Origin: Mycobacterium asiaticum
GTDB lineage: Bacteria > Actinomycetota > Actinomycetes > Mycobacteriales > Mycobacteriaceae
Reading direction: 5' to 3'
Assembly: GCF_001668675.1 (NCBI RefSeq)
Contig: NZ_LZKQ01000210.1
Coordinates: 62,001-126,000 of the forward strand
DNA length: 64,000 nt
Below are positions 16,316 through 24,268 of the stretch, piece by piece (the first letter of the stretch is position 1; each line of letters begins with the position of its first letter). Below the pieces are notes generated by a model, which made no database searches, was not told the origin of the DNA, and worked only from the letters and a program-made list of their open reading frames with translations. Both the position numbers and the translations under genes were made by a program.

Positions 16316-17395
16316 CTATTCCTTCCACATGAGCCCCCGGAGAGCCTCCGCGGGCGGTATCTCGTCGACGGCGATCAATCCCGCGGGCGCACGACACACC
16401 CAGTCGATGACGTTCACGGCCCGCGCGGCCGTCGAGATACAGCCGGCGTCTGTCGTATCGAATACCGGATGCGAGATATGTGTGTTGATCTCAATTCGGG
16501 GTTCGCCCTCGGCGACTACCCGGTGTACCCCGGGTTCGCCGTCTGGCGGGTAGGGCCATTCGGGTGCGGCGGCGTTGGTGAGTCTGGTGATGTGCTCCAG
16601 CGTGATCACTGGCTGCCCGTCGACGACGCCCTCGGCGGCGAACCGGACTGCGGCCATTCCGCCCGGCTCGACTCTGGTCATGATGCAGTCGATCGGCTCC
16701 GGCGTGTACCAGCGTTCATCGCGTTGCCGCACCTCGTCGAGTGTGATCCCAAGGTGGTCCGCCAGATTACGAACTGCGCCTCCGAACATGGACACCACAA
16801 CGCCGGGCAAAAAGAGCATCGGCGGGTCGCCATCCGGTTTCATGCCGAAGCCCATTGACTTGCCGGTGAATTCGTAGTCATCGTAATTGGCGTAGTCGAA
16901 TATTTCCTGGACGGTGATCGAGGAAATACGTGTCGTGAGGCTACACGCCGAGTAGACCAGGGTGTCCCCGGAGAACCCTGGGTCAATGCCATTGACATAC
17001 AGCGACGAGTTGCCCGCCTCGCACGCCCGCTGCAACGGGTCTCGCAGCCATTCATCGGCATGCCGCGGATTGGCAAGCCAAACCAGTGATGTGCCAACCA
17101 CATTGGTACCGGCGGCGAGAAATCTTGCGATTTGGTCGATGACCTCCATCGGCCGGGTCTCGCCCAGCGCCGTGTAAACCACGCAGTCGGCGCCGAGGGC
17201 GACGAGCGCATCGACATCATCGGTGGCCGTGATGCCGGTCGGCTCGGTCAACCCGCACAGCTCGGCGGCATCCTTGCCGACCTTCGCCGGGCCTGAGGCG
17301 TGGACTCCGACCAGCTCAAGGTCCGGGCGCCCGATGATGGCCCGCAACGAATGTCGTCCCACGTTGCCGGTCGAGAACTGGATCACCCGGCGCAT
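16316..17395 (-). CDS. DapB-N-type NAD(P)H-dependent dehydrogenase (paralogue 2)
   Basis: This 359-residue paralogue of the next gene has the Rossmann motif VIQFSTGNVG (about 4-13), the PAKVGKDAAELCG loop and the NGIDPGFSGDTL segment in place of the neighbour's GGIHPGFAADLL. ATG at 17395 (MRRVIQF) is used; the open frame runs on to 17845 antisense to the SDR, which is spurious. It sits between an SDR (11 bp upstream) and paralogue 1 (2 bp downstream), so the three form a leftward operon that diverges from TetR1. A heteromeric pair is possible. Substrate unknown. Confidence 0.8.
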   Translation of the reverse strand: MRRVIQFSTGNVGRHSLRAIIGRPDLELVGVHASGPAKVGKDAAELCGLTEPTGITATDDVDALVALGADCVVYTALGETRPMEVIDQIARFLAAGTNVVGTSLVWLANPRHADEWLRDPLQRACEAGNSSLYVNGIDPGFSGDTLVYSACSLTTRISSITVQEIFDYANYDDYEFTGKSMGFGMKPDGDPPMLFLPGVVVSMFGGAVRNLADHLGITLDEVRQRDERWYTPEPIDCIMTRVEPGGMAAVRFAAEGVVDGQPVITLEHITRLTNAAAPEWPYPPDGEPGVHRVVAEGEPRIEINTHISHPVFDTTDAGCISTAARAVNVIDWVCRAPAGLIAVDEIPPAEALRGLMWKE

Positions 17396-17406
17396 CAGCA
17401 GCCTCC

Positions 17407-18195
17407 TCAGTAGTCCGGGATCGGCAAAGGCGAGTTGTTCGAGTCGATTCCGCCGTCCACGTGGAAGATCGCGTTGGTGGCGTAGCAGTCGGCCGTACTC
17501 AGGTACACGCAGAGGCGACCGAGGTCCTCGACATTGCCGAGCCGATGCAGCGGGGTGGCTTGCTGCATTTTCTCCAGCGACCCAGGCATCAGGTCGAGGC
17601 TGGACTGCAAGCCGTCGGTGGCGAACGAACCGAGTGCGATGGCGTTGACCCGGATCTTCGGCGCTAATTCCTGGGCCATCGCGCGGGTCAACGCTTCCAG
17701 CGCGCCCTTTGCGGTGCAATACGAGGCCAGCGCGCGGATGCCGAAGCGTCCTGCGCCTGAAGAGATGTTGACGATGTTGCCGCGGCCGGCCTCGATCATG
17801 TGCGGGGCGACGAGCTGGCTCATGATGAACGTGGACTTGACGCACCAGTCGAAGGCGAGTTGGAAATCTTCGTCGGTGATATCGAGAAATCTGGCGTACG
17901 TGGCCCCGCCGACGTTGTTGATCAGGATGTCGACCCGACCGAATTGCTCGATAGCCGTCGAGACCACTCGCTCGCCGTCCGGGCGGCTCATCGCGTCGGC
18001 GACCAGTGCCAGCCCCTTGCCGCCGGCCGCCTCGATGCCGTCGATGGTGGCCACGATGTCCGATTCCGTCCGCGCCGTTCCCACCACCGTCGCACCGGCT
18101 TCCGCGAGCACCCTCGCAATGCCTTGGCCCACACCCTTACCGGCGCCTGTCACAATGGCGACCTGTCCAGCCAAGTTGAACTGCTCCAAAGCCAT
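17407..18195 (-). CDS. SDR-family oxidoreductase
   Basis: This 262-residue classical SDR has the cofactor motif TGAGKGVGQG (about 17-26), NNVGG, the catalytic Ser in NISSGAG and YCTAK at the active site, so it should be a working NAD(P)-dependent alcohol dehydrogenase or ketoreductase. It leads the leftward operon with the two DapB-like dehydrogenases. Its start lies 61 bp from the palindrome TGACTTAAGTCA at 18256-18267, the presumed TetR operator shared with TetR1. Substrate unknown; a sterol- or terpene-like alcohol is a guess from context only. Confidence 0.88.
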   Translation of the reverse strand: MALEQFNLAGQVAIVTGAGKGVGQGIARVLAEAGATVVGTARTESDIVATIDGIEAAGGKGLALVADAMSRPDGERVVSTAIEQFGRVDILINNVGGATYARFLDITDEDFQLAFDWCVKSTFIMSQLVAPHMIEAGRGNIVNISSGAGRFGIRALASYCTAKGALEALTRAMAQELAPKIRVNAIALGSFATDGLQSSLDLMPGSLEKMQQATPLHRLGNVEDLGRLCVYLSTADCYATNAIFHVDGGIDSNNSPLPIPDY

Positions 18196-18255
18196 GCCAG
18201 CTCCCTCTCGCAGACCGCGGACGACGACGCGCCGTCCCCATCTAACGGCTGAAAC

Positions 18256-18267
18256 TGACTTAAGTCA
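18256..18267. promoter_or_regulatory. operator site O1, TGACTTAAGTCA
   Basis: A perfect 12-bp palindrome lies in the gap between the divergent SDR and TetR1 genes. It is the best copy of the TGAC-N4-GTCA motif that recurs at 18998, 19778 and 19867, and is predicted to bind TetR1 and/or TetR2. Confidence 0.6.
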
Positions 18268-18364
18268 ACGATGGATTGGGTGATGTGCCTCCACCTCACC
18301 TGGCCCGGCGGTAATCCTCGCGATACTGTTTGCAGTGGGGCTCGCCTAGGAACAGAACGGAACA

Positions 18365-18967
18365 ATGACGTCGAGCAATCGGGTTTCGGTCCGCGAGACC
18401 AAACGTCTACAGACGCGAGAGCGCCTGATGGGTGCGGCAGTGGCCGAGTTCAAGCGCTCGGGAATGGCCGAAGCGGACGTCGGGGCAATCGTAGCCGCCG
18501 CGGGAGTTGCCCACGGCACCTTCTTTTTTCATTTCCCCACCAAAGAGCACGTGCTACTGGAGCTGGAGCATCGCGAAGAACAGCGCATCGCCGGCCAGTT
18601 CGGCCGATTCCTGGAAGCCGAGCACGACCTTGCGGATGCCCTGCAAGAGGCCGTTCGGCTGATCTCGGGCCTGGAACGCCGCCTGGGCGAAGTGTTGTTC
18701 AAAGAGTTTCTGGCGCTGCATTTTTCGCAGACGCGTCCACCCGCCGAAGATGGCAGGGACCATCCGGTCATCGTGGCCCTTGCCCAGGAGATCGCGCAGG
18801 CACAGGAAGCCGGCCACGTTGATCCGGACGTGAACCCGATGAACAGCGCCGTGTTCTTTCTGCTCGGTCTGTACGCGCTGTTGACGACGACGAACACGTG
18901 GCCGACGCGCGACGCCATGCTCGGCGACTACGTGACCAGGTCGTTGCGAAGCCTCGGAGTGCGATAG
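18365..18967 (+). CDS. TetR-family regulator 1
   Basis: This 200-residue protein has an N-terminal TetR HTH domain (residues about 12-60). The recognition helix region reads GVAHGTFFFHFPTKEHVLLELE and is nearly identical in TetR2, so both should read the same DNA site. The C-terminal ligand domain is divergent from TetR2. ATG at 18365 is used. The palindrome O1 lies about 100 bp upstream, O2 lies between this gene and the six-TM protein. Predicted to repress its own gene, the SDR operon and the membrane block until a lipophilic ligand binds. Confidence 0.88.
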   Translation: MTSSNRVSVRETKRLQTRERLMGAAVAEFKRSGMAEADVGAIVAAAGVAHGTFFFHFPTKEHVLLELEHREEQRIAGQFGRFLEAEHDLADALQEAVRLISGLERRLGEVLFKEFLALHFSQTRPPAEDGRDHPVIVALAQEIAQAQEAGHVDPDVNPMNSAVFFLLGLYALLTTTNTWPTRDAMLGDYVTRSLRSLGVR

Positions 18968-18997
18968 TTTCGACCCGTCACCAGCCGCCAACGGTGT

Positions 18998-19009
18998 TGA
19001 CCTTAGTCA
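18998..19009. promoter_or_regulatory. operator site O2, TGACCTTAGTCA
   Basis: A TGAC-N4-GTCA copy with a one-position asymmetry in the centre, 34 bp upstream of the TTG start of the first six-TM protein. The spacing suits promoter occlusion. Confidence 0.55.
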
Positions 19010-19042
19010 GTTTGTGGACTACAACAGGCGGGGGAGGCAACC

Positions 19043-19780
19043 TTGAATCTGCCCACACTGAACTTCCGTCGCTCCACCGGAAACGGGGCACCCGCACCCA
19101 GCAACCGGGACGGCGTGGCCTTCGACGAGCACACGGAGGAGTCGCGGCTCGCCCAGCGGCAGGCCGACAAATGGCTGATCTCCGGCTCGCTGTTGATCGG
19201 CACCGCCGCCCTCGGCATCTTCGGCCTTCCGCTGTTTCTGCGCGGAGTCTGGCTGCTCCGGCGCGCGCAGCGGACCGGCCTGTCCGTGCGGCCAATGCTC
19301 GTCACCCTGCTCGGCTATCTGGTCATCATCGACGCCGCCATCAACACGGTGGGTTGGGCGCTGGACATGGTCGGCAACCACACCCTGCTTGGCAGAGTGC
19401 TTTTGGTGGGCTGGGGCAACATGTTCGATGCCGGCTACTTCTGGCACTTCAACGAATTATGGATCGGTGGCGCGGCCGGCCCCGGCGAGAAGGGCTGGGA
19501 GATCGGGTTGATCTTCACCGTGTTCACCATGCGGATTGCGGCCGGGATCGGCTTCTTGCAGATGAAGCGGTGGGGACACCAATGGATGGTGGTCACCTGC
19601 TGGATGGGCGTGGTGATCTGGATCGGCTACGTGTTCAACATGACCATGTACGCGGACGTGCGGTTTTCCGGCGTCATCCTTCCAGTCATCGGCTGGTGGC
19701 TGTACGACATCTTCTACATCACCCCATTCCTCGCGATCCCCTACCTGCATACGGTCAATCGCGAGATCTTTTCTGACTGA
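19043..19780 (+). CDS. six-TM membrane protein, copy 1 (unknown function)
   Basis: This 245-residue polytopic protein starts at TTG 19043 behind a GGGGAGG site at 19031-19037. After a polar N-terminus (1-42) come about six hydrophobic helices, with centres near 55, 92, 122, 160, 190 and 218. Residues of interest, all shared with copy 2, are His113 (GNH), His135 and Glu138 (FWHFNELW), His179 (WGHQW), Asp in MYADVR and His236 near the C-terminus (YLHTVN); they could bind a metal or cofactor but this is not shown. The family is not one I recognise. It is flanked by operators O2 and O3 and lies near the AAA+/VWA genes. Confidence 0.75.
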   Translation: MNLPTLNFRRSTGNGAPAPSNRDGVAFDEHTEESRLAQRQADKWLISGSLLIGTAALGIFGLPLFLRGVWLLRRAQRTGLSVRPMLVTLLGYLVIIDAAINTVGWALDMVGNHTLLGRVLLVGWGNMFDAGYFWHFNELWIGGAAGPGEKGWEIGLIFTVFTMRIAAGIGFLQMKRWGHQWMVVTCWMGVVIWIGYVFNMTMYADVRFSGVILPVIGWWLYDIFYITPFLAIPYLHTVNREIFSD

Positions 19781-19789
19781 CTTTTGTCA
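19778..19789. promoter_or_regulatory. operator site O3, TGACTTTTGTCA
   Basis: The TGAC-N4-GTCA copy here begins with the TGA stop codon of the six-TM gene. It lies 116-127 bp upstream of the TetR2 start and may act together with O4. Confidence 0.45.
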
Positions 19790-19866
19790 TAGCCGATCCC
19801 CTTGGCACTTGAGCTGATTTAGCGTTTCCCACAGGTCTTTCGGGAACTACGGCACGATACTTCTAT

Positions 19867-19878
19867 TGACTTCAGTCA
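19867..19878. promoter_or_regulatory. operator site O4, TGACTTCAGTCA
   Basis: The copy lies 26 bp upstream of the TetR2 ATG at 19905, where a promoter or 5' leader would be. This supports autoregulation by TetR2 and control of the downstream operon. Confidence 0.55.
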
Positions 19879-19904
19879 GCAACAAGACTACAACAGAGCG
19901 CAGG

Positions 19905-20510
19905 ATGACTGCCCAAGTCAGAACGTCTCTGCGCGAAGCGCAGCGCTTGCAAACGCGTCAGCGGTTGCTCGGCGCGGCGCTGGCCGAGTTCCAGCGGGCA
20001 GGCATGGCCGCCGCCGAGGTGAGTGCGATCATCAGCGCCGCCGGCGTCGCGCACGGCACGTTCTTCTTCCACTTCCCCACCAAAGAGCATGTCCTGCTCG
20101 AACTGGAGACTCGGGAAGAAGCGCGCATGGCGGCCGAACTGGCGCGCTTTGTTACGAAGCCTCATGACCTGGTTGCTGTCCTGACCAAGGTGACACGACT
20201 CGTCGTCGACCTCGAACAGCGCCTCGGCGGCCCGCTCTTCAGGGACTTTCTTGGTATCCATTTCTCCCCCACCCGCCCCGCCCGTGATGAGGAGTGGACC
20301 GATCACCCGCTGATTGTGCTGCTGGTCAACGAAATTCAGCGAGCACGCGATCTCGGTGCTGTGCACGCCGATGTCGACCCGTTCTACAGCGCCGTCTTAT
20401 TTCTGCTGGGCGTCTACGGTGCGCTCAGCACGACCCCGTCCGGCCACACACGCGACACGATGCTGGGTGAGCTCATCGCCACTGCCGTCCGGAGCCTGGA
20501 GCCTCGATGA
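19905..20510 (+). CDS. TetR-family regulator 2
   Basis: This 201-residue TetR regulator is paralogous to TetR1, with an almost unchanged HTH (AGVAHGTFFFHFPTKEHVLL, residues about 45-64) and a diverged ligand domain. ATG at 19905 (MTAQVRTSL) is chosen; a TTG start at 19866 would place the coding sequence over operator O4. It is the first gene of a rightward run of ten or more closely spaced genes: peptide, VWA, AAA+, peptide, six-TM protein, one-TM protein, dehydrogenase, P450 and VOC protein. Predicted to repress that operon through O3/O4; the ligand is unknown. Confidence 0.87.
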   Translation: MTAQVRTSLREAQRLQTRQRLLGAALAEFQRAGMAAAEVSAIISAAGVAHGTFFFHFPTKEHVLLELETREEARMAAELARFVTKPHDLVAVLTKVTRLVVDLEQRLGGPLFRDFLGIHFSPTRPARDEEWTDHPLIVLLVNEIQRARDLGAVHADVDPFYSAVLFLLGVYGALSTTPSGHTRDTMLGELIATAVRSLEPR

Positions 20511-20541
20511 ATCCTGCAACCCGATAAGGAGATTGGCGCAT

Positions 20542-20646
20542 ATGGACATGGTCTGGGAGCTGTTGCGGTACGTCGCCGCTTGGGGCGGTACCGCTTTGAT
20601 CATTTGGTTCTGGTACTGGATGTTCTCCAACATCGGAACGTTCTAA
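20542..20646 (+). CDS. 34-residue single-TM peptide
   Basis: ATG at 20542 follows an AAGGAG site by about 10 bp and the 34-codon frame ends 4 bp before the VWA gene. The peptide is one hydrophobic, Trp-rich helix (GGTALIIWFWYWMF) with short ends (MDMVWELLRY and SNIGTF). Its size and position recall tiny subunits of membrane oxidoreductases such as CydX or CcoQ, but there is no sequence link to them. The good ribosome-binding site, tight spacing and clean TM profile argue for a real gene. Confidence 0.65.
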   Translation: MDMVWELLRYVAAWGGTALIIWFWYWMFSNIGTF

Positions 20647-20650
20647 GCAC

Positions 20651-22180
20651 GTGACCGAGGCGGCCGACACGTCGGCGATGACGATGGAGCGCAGTTGCGC
20701 CCTGACGGCGGTGGCGCTCAGCGACCGGCGCCGCCAAGGCGCCCGGTTGATGACCGGCGACCAGCGCAGCTTCGGCTTGAGCGGCGAGCTGGACACCGTG
20801 CTCGTCCCCTACCCGTCGTTCGCCCGCGACTGGACGCGGCGAACGTTAACGTGCGGGGTCGCCCTGCAATGCTCGCCGTCCAAAGATCGTCTCGCGCAAT
20901 ACCGGTTGACCGATCTGTCTGCCCGAGAGCACCGCGCGCTGGTGATCATCGAGGCCGGCGTCGCCCTGGGCTGGATCGCCGCCAGGTGGCCGGGGTTGAT
21001 GCCCGAGTTGCACAGGGTGCTGCCCGACATCGAGGTCGGCGACCCAGAACTCGATGCCGCGGCGATGTTCGACCGGGCAATCGAAATGGCGCGTGCCGGT
21101 CAGTCGCTTCCCGAATATTCTCTGCTCGGCACGTTACCGCGCACCTACTCGAGTGCTCGCGGATTGGCCAGTGCGATCAAGAGATTCGGCCGCATGCCGT
21201 GGACCACAACTCAGAAACGTCATCCCCGTGCCCACTCCGTCCCGGTCGGTGGAGACGGCGGTGTGCGCAATCCCAACCTGCCGCCGCCGAGTCGGCCCGA
21301 GGACAACGACCTGGACATCAGTCCCGAACGGCGACAGGGCATTCCTTATCCGGAGTGGAATGCGTGGACCAAGAGCTTCCTGAAGGACCACGTCGCGGTG
21401 CTCGAACTCCCGCCCGGGCCGCGCGGCGGTCAGCCGCAACCACTCTCGGCGAATCTCCGTAAATGGTTCGAGGAACACACGCACCGTGCGATGACCAACG
21501 GGCTCGAAGACGGGTCCGACCTCGACGTCGACCAATACGTCCGCCACTACATCGACACCATGACCAGCCAGACGAGCGAACCCCGAATATTTCGGGAACT
21601 CATGCCGAGCGGCCGCGACGTCACCACCGCATTGTTACTTGACGGAAGTTCGTCATTGGGTGTCCACGGCGGGCGGATCTTCCGGCTGGAACTGGAATGC
21701 GCCGACGCGCTGTCGCGCGCGATGACGCTCGCACGCGAACGTCACGGGATCTTCGTGTTCACCGGGAACACCAGGCATCGCGTCGAAGTTCGCTGTCTCA
21801 AGGATTTTCGCGACGGTCGATATGTGGCTCCGGGCAGCCTCGGCCTGATGACCGGCGGCTACACCAGGCTTGGTGCACCGATTCGCCACTTGACATCGCG
21901 CCTGCTGGCCCAGCCTTCGGAGCGCCGCCTGCTCATCGTGATCGGCGACGGGCTGATCTCCGACGAAGGTTATGAAGGCCGCTATGCGTGGGCCGACGTG
22001 GCGCACGCCGTCGAGGAAGCCAACGACGCCGGTGTCTCCGTGTACTACGTGGGTGTCGGGCCCACCCGCGTCGATCCACTGCCCGAGGTATTCGGGTCGC
22101 GCCGGTCCCGGCGCATCAAGCGTGTTGAGGAACTCCCGCGGGTGCTCGCCCACGTCCACCGAGAGCTGGTTGCTGCATGA
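20651..22180 (+). CDS. VWA-domain protein, NorD/CbbO-like
   Basis: This 509-residue cytoplasmic protein has a C-terminal von Willebrand A domain. Its metal-ion-dependent adhesion site LLLDGSSS (DxSxS, near residue 330) is intact, followed by the TGGYTRLGAPIRH region and an IGDGLISD strand carrying further MIDAS residues. The N-terminal 300 residues are helical with a Pro-rich linker near 210-235. NorD and CbbO proteins of this layout act with a MoxR-class ATPase to remodel and insert metal into nitric oxide reductase or Rubisco. GTG at 20651 is the start; the stop overlaps the AAA+ gene by ATGA, so the two are made as a pair. Confidence 0.85.
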   Translation: MTEAADTSAMTMERSCALTAVALSDRRRQGARLMTGDQRSFGLSGELDTVLVPYPSFARDWTRRTLTCGVALQCSPSKDRLAQYRLTDLSAREHRALVIIEAGVALGWIAARWPGLMPELHRVLPDIEVGDPELDAAAMFDRAIEMARAGQSLPEYSLLGTLPRTYSSARGLASAIKRFGRMPWTTTQKRHPRAHSVPVGGDGGVRNPNLPPPSRPEDNDLDISPERRQGIPYPEWNAWTKSFLKDHVAVLELPPGPRGGQPQPLSANLRKWFEEHTHRAMTNGLEDGSDLDVDQYVRHYIDTMTSQTSEPRIFRELMPSGRDVTTALLLDGSSSLGVHGGRIFRLELECADALSRAMTLARERHGIFVFTGNTRHRVEVRCLKDFRDGRYVAPGSLGLMTGGYTRLGAPIRHLTSRLLAQPSERRLLIVIGDGLISDEGYEGRYAWADVAHAVEEANDAGVSVYYVGVGPTRVDPLPEVFGSRRSRRIKRVEELPRVLAHVHRELVAA

Positions 22181-22962
22181 CTGACACCTACATCGCCAAC
22201 GGCAATGAAGTCGAATTGTTCGAACAGGCCTACCGCGAACGCATTCCGGTAATGCTCACCGGCCCGACCGGCTGCGGTAAGACCCGCTTCGTCGAACACA
22301 TGGGTGCGCTGCTTGGCCAGCCCGTCGTCACCATCAGCTGCCACGACGACCTCACCAGTTCCGACCTCGTCGGCCGGTTCATGGTCACCGGCGGTGACGT
22401 GGTGTGGACCGACGGTCCGTTGACCAGAGCCGTCAAGGCGGGGGCAATCTGTTATCTCGACGAGGTGGTGGAGGCCCGGCACGATTCGTTGGCGATCCTG
22501 CACTCGCTGACCGATCACCGCCGGGCTCTCTACCTCGATCGCGCGGACGAGGTTGTCCGGGCGCCGGATTCGTTCATGCTGGTCTGCTCCTACAATCCCG
22601 CCTACCGCAGCTCCCTGAAGGAGCTGAAGCCGTCGTTCCGTCAACGATTCGCCACGCTCCCGATGAAATACCTACCACCCGAGCAAGAGGCCGAGGTGAT
22701 CGTCGCGGAATCGGGGCTGGAGGTCACGACGGCCAGGCGTCTTGTGCACTGCGCCAATGCTATCCGGAACGCCGACGATGTCTTCCACTTCGAGCCGCCG
22801 TCCACCAGGGTGCTGGTCACCGCGGCGAAACTGATCGCGGCCGGCGCCTCCGAAATGAACGCGGCCGAGGCCTGCATACTCGCGCCGCTCAGCACCGACG
22901 GTGCGATCAACGACGGTTTGCGTGAAGTCGCGGCGGCGACATTGCTCGCAAGCAACTCCTAG
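22177..22962 (+). CDS. MoxR/NorQ/CbbQ-type AAA+ ATPase
   Basis: This 261-residue ATPase has Walker A GPTGCGKT (29-36), an HDDLTSSDLVGRF segment typical of CbbQ/NorQ, Walker B CYLDEV (near 90-96), a sensor-1 region CSYNPAY and the RQRFATLPM arginine-finger region. Members form hexamers that act with a VWA partner as chaperones for metalloenzymes. The start ATG lies inside the VWA gene's stop. No nor or cbb structural gene is nearby; the only membrane candidates for a client are the six-TM proteins and the small one-TM proteins of this cluster. Confidence 0.9.
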   Translation: MTDTYIANGNEVELFEQAYRERIPVMLTGPTGCGKTRFVEHMGALLGQPVVTISCHDDLTSSDLVGRFMVTGGDVVWTDGPLTRAVKAGAICYLDEVVEARHDSLAILHSLTDHRRALYLDRADEVVRAPDSFMLVCSYNPAYRSSLKELKPSFRQRFATLPMKYLPPEQEAEVIVAESGLEVTTARRLVHCANAIRNADDVFHFEPPSTRVLVTAAKLIAAGASEMNAAEACILAPLSTDGAINDGLREVAAATLLASNS

Positions 22963-22988
22963 GACCACGAGGGAAAGGCATCAGCGAA

Positions 22989-23120
22989 ATGGTGGACCAA
23001 CAAGAACGCAAGCGCAAGAAGGCACTGATCGTCTTCCAGATCTTCATCTACGGCTACCTGCTGATCATGTTCAGCATTCAGCTGTACATGTCCTTCGCCC
23101 GGGGCTGGTGGGATCTGTGA
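22989..23120 (+). CDS. 43-residue single-TM peptide
   Basis: ATG at 22989 opens a 43-codon frame 26 bp after the AAA+ stop, with a GAGGGAAAGG purine stretch upstream. The peptide has a very basic N-terminus (QQERKRKKA), one TM helix (LIVFQIFIYGYLLIMFSIQLY) and a short FARGWWDL tail; the positive-inside rule puts the N-terminus in the cytoplasm. Its TGA overlaps the GTG start of the second six-TM gene (GTGA), so it is coupled to that protein and is a likely small subunit of the same complex. No known family. Confidence 0.7.
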   Translation: MVDQQERKRKKALIVFQIFIYGYLLIMFSIQLYMSFARGWWDL

Positions 23121-23812
23121 GTCTTTCTGTCGCTCCGCAAGACTCGGTCGGCCTCGGCGAACACGACGACGAATCGCAGCAAGCACAACGCCGGGCCGAC
23201 AAGTGGATGATCGTCGGCGCCGGCTTGATGGGATGCTGGGCGCCCGGTCTCATCGGGTTCCCCATCTTCATGCGCGGAGTCTGGTTGCAGCGCCAGGCGT
23301 TGCGTGCGGGCTTGTCGGTTCGGCCGATGATCATCACCTTGATCGGTTACCTGGTCCTGATCGACGGAATGCTCAACACCCTTGGCTGGTCCTTGGATCT
23401 CGTCGCCAACCACACCTTGATCAATCGGGTGCTGATGGTCGGCTGGGGCAACATGTTCGATGCCGGTTACTTCTGGCACTACAACGAATTGTGGGTCGGC
23501 GGTGCGGCGGGCCCCGGTGAAAAGGCCTATGTGGCGGGGCTGATTCTCACCGTGTTCTCGATGCGGGTCGCCGCGGCGATCGGATTCCTGCAAATGAAGC
23601 GGTGGGGCCATCAATGGATGATCATCACCTGCTGGATGGGCACGGTCATCTGGACCGCATACGTGTTCAACATGACGATGTACGCCGACGTGCGCTACGC
23701 CGGTGTCGTTTTCCCGGTGATCGGCTGGTGGCTTTTCGACATCTTCTACATCACCCCGTTCCTGGCCATCCCGTACCTGCACACCGTCAACCGTGAAATC
23801 TTCTCCGACTGA
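23117..23812 (+). CDS. six-TM membrane protein, copy 2 (unknown function)
   Basis: This 231-residue paralogue of the protein at 19043-19780 is colinear from the ADKW segment to the identical C-terminal PYLHTVNREIFSD. The same His and Glu residues are kept (ANH, FWHYNELW, WGHQW, YLHTVN). The N-terminal polar part is shorter. GTG at 23117 overlaps the stop of the 43-residue peptide. Copy 2 sits inside the AAA+/VWA operon whereas copy 1 follows TetR1, which points to duplication of a TetR-plus-membrane-protein unit. A heterodimer of the two copies is possible. Function unknown. Confidence 0.78.
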   Translation: MSLSVAPQDSVGLGEHDDESQQAQRRADKWMIVGAGLMGCWAPGLIGFPIFMRGVWLQRQALRAGLSVRPMIITLIGYLVLIDGMLNTLGWSLDLVANHTLINRVLMVGWGNMFDAGYFWHYNELWVGGAAGPGEKAYVAGLILTVFSMRVAAAIGFLQMKRWGHQWMIITCWMGTVIWTAYVFNMTMYADVRYAGVVFPVIGWWLFDIFYITPFLAIPYLHTVNREIFSD

Positions 23813-23833
23813 GGCTGCTGAAGGAGCACTTCC

Positions 23834-24268
23834 ATGACCACCACGCCATCACCCACAGCCGAAAACGAAGCGGCAGAAGCCCTTCCACCGGGTACCACGC
23901 CCTATTACGCGCGCATGCACAAGTGGATCAAGCGGGCGGTACTCGTGTGCCTGGTGGCGCTGGTCATCGAGGGCGCGTTCACGCTTCCGTTCATGGCGGT
24001 CTACTACGGCTATCCGACGTTGAGCCTGACCGAGATCTGCAGTGAGTTACTCAAAGTCCGCTACTCCGACGACAACTTGGAGTGCAAGTACCCCTACCCG
24101 CCGCTGGGACCGCCGGAAGGCGCCGAAGGCAAGGACACCGCCAAGGACGTGTGGGGTATTCAACCGACACCGAAATACCACCGGCTCGGGTTCCGTGAAC
24201 TGGTGCGCATCCACGAGGAAAGGCTCGCCCGCCAAGCCGCGCAACAGCAGGCCGGCGCGAAGCCGTGA
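23834..24268 (+). CDS. 144-residue single-TM protein
   Basis: ATG at 23834 follows an AAGGAG site by about 8 bp and lies 21 bp after the second six-TM gene. A polar N-terminus (1-30) precedes one TM helix (about 36-58, [21 protein letters not shown]), then an outside or inside domain with two Cys (near 69 and 81), a Pro-rich [12 protein letters not shown] stretch and a basic C-terminal helix. The last 4 bases overlap the GTG of the dehydrogenase gene. No family recognised; position suggests a structural or anchoring subunit of the membrane complex. Confidence 0.72.
   Translation: MTTTPSPTAENEAAEALPPGTTPYYARMHKWIKRAVLVCLVALVIEGAFTLPFMAVYYGYPTLSLTEICSELLKVRYSDDNLECKYPYPPLGPPEGAEGKDTAKDVWGIQPTPKYHRLGFRELVRIHEERLARQAAQQQAGAKP

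Noticed and set aside
16397..17845. Extension of the second DapB-like frame upstream to 17845
   Set aside because: The extra 150 codons lie antisense in another frame over the SDR gene; the ATG at 17395 gives the family N-terminus.
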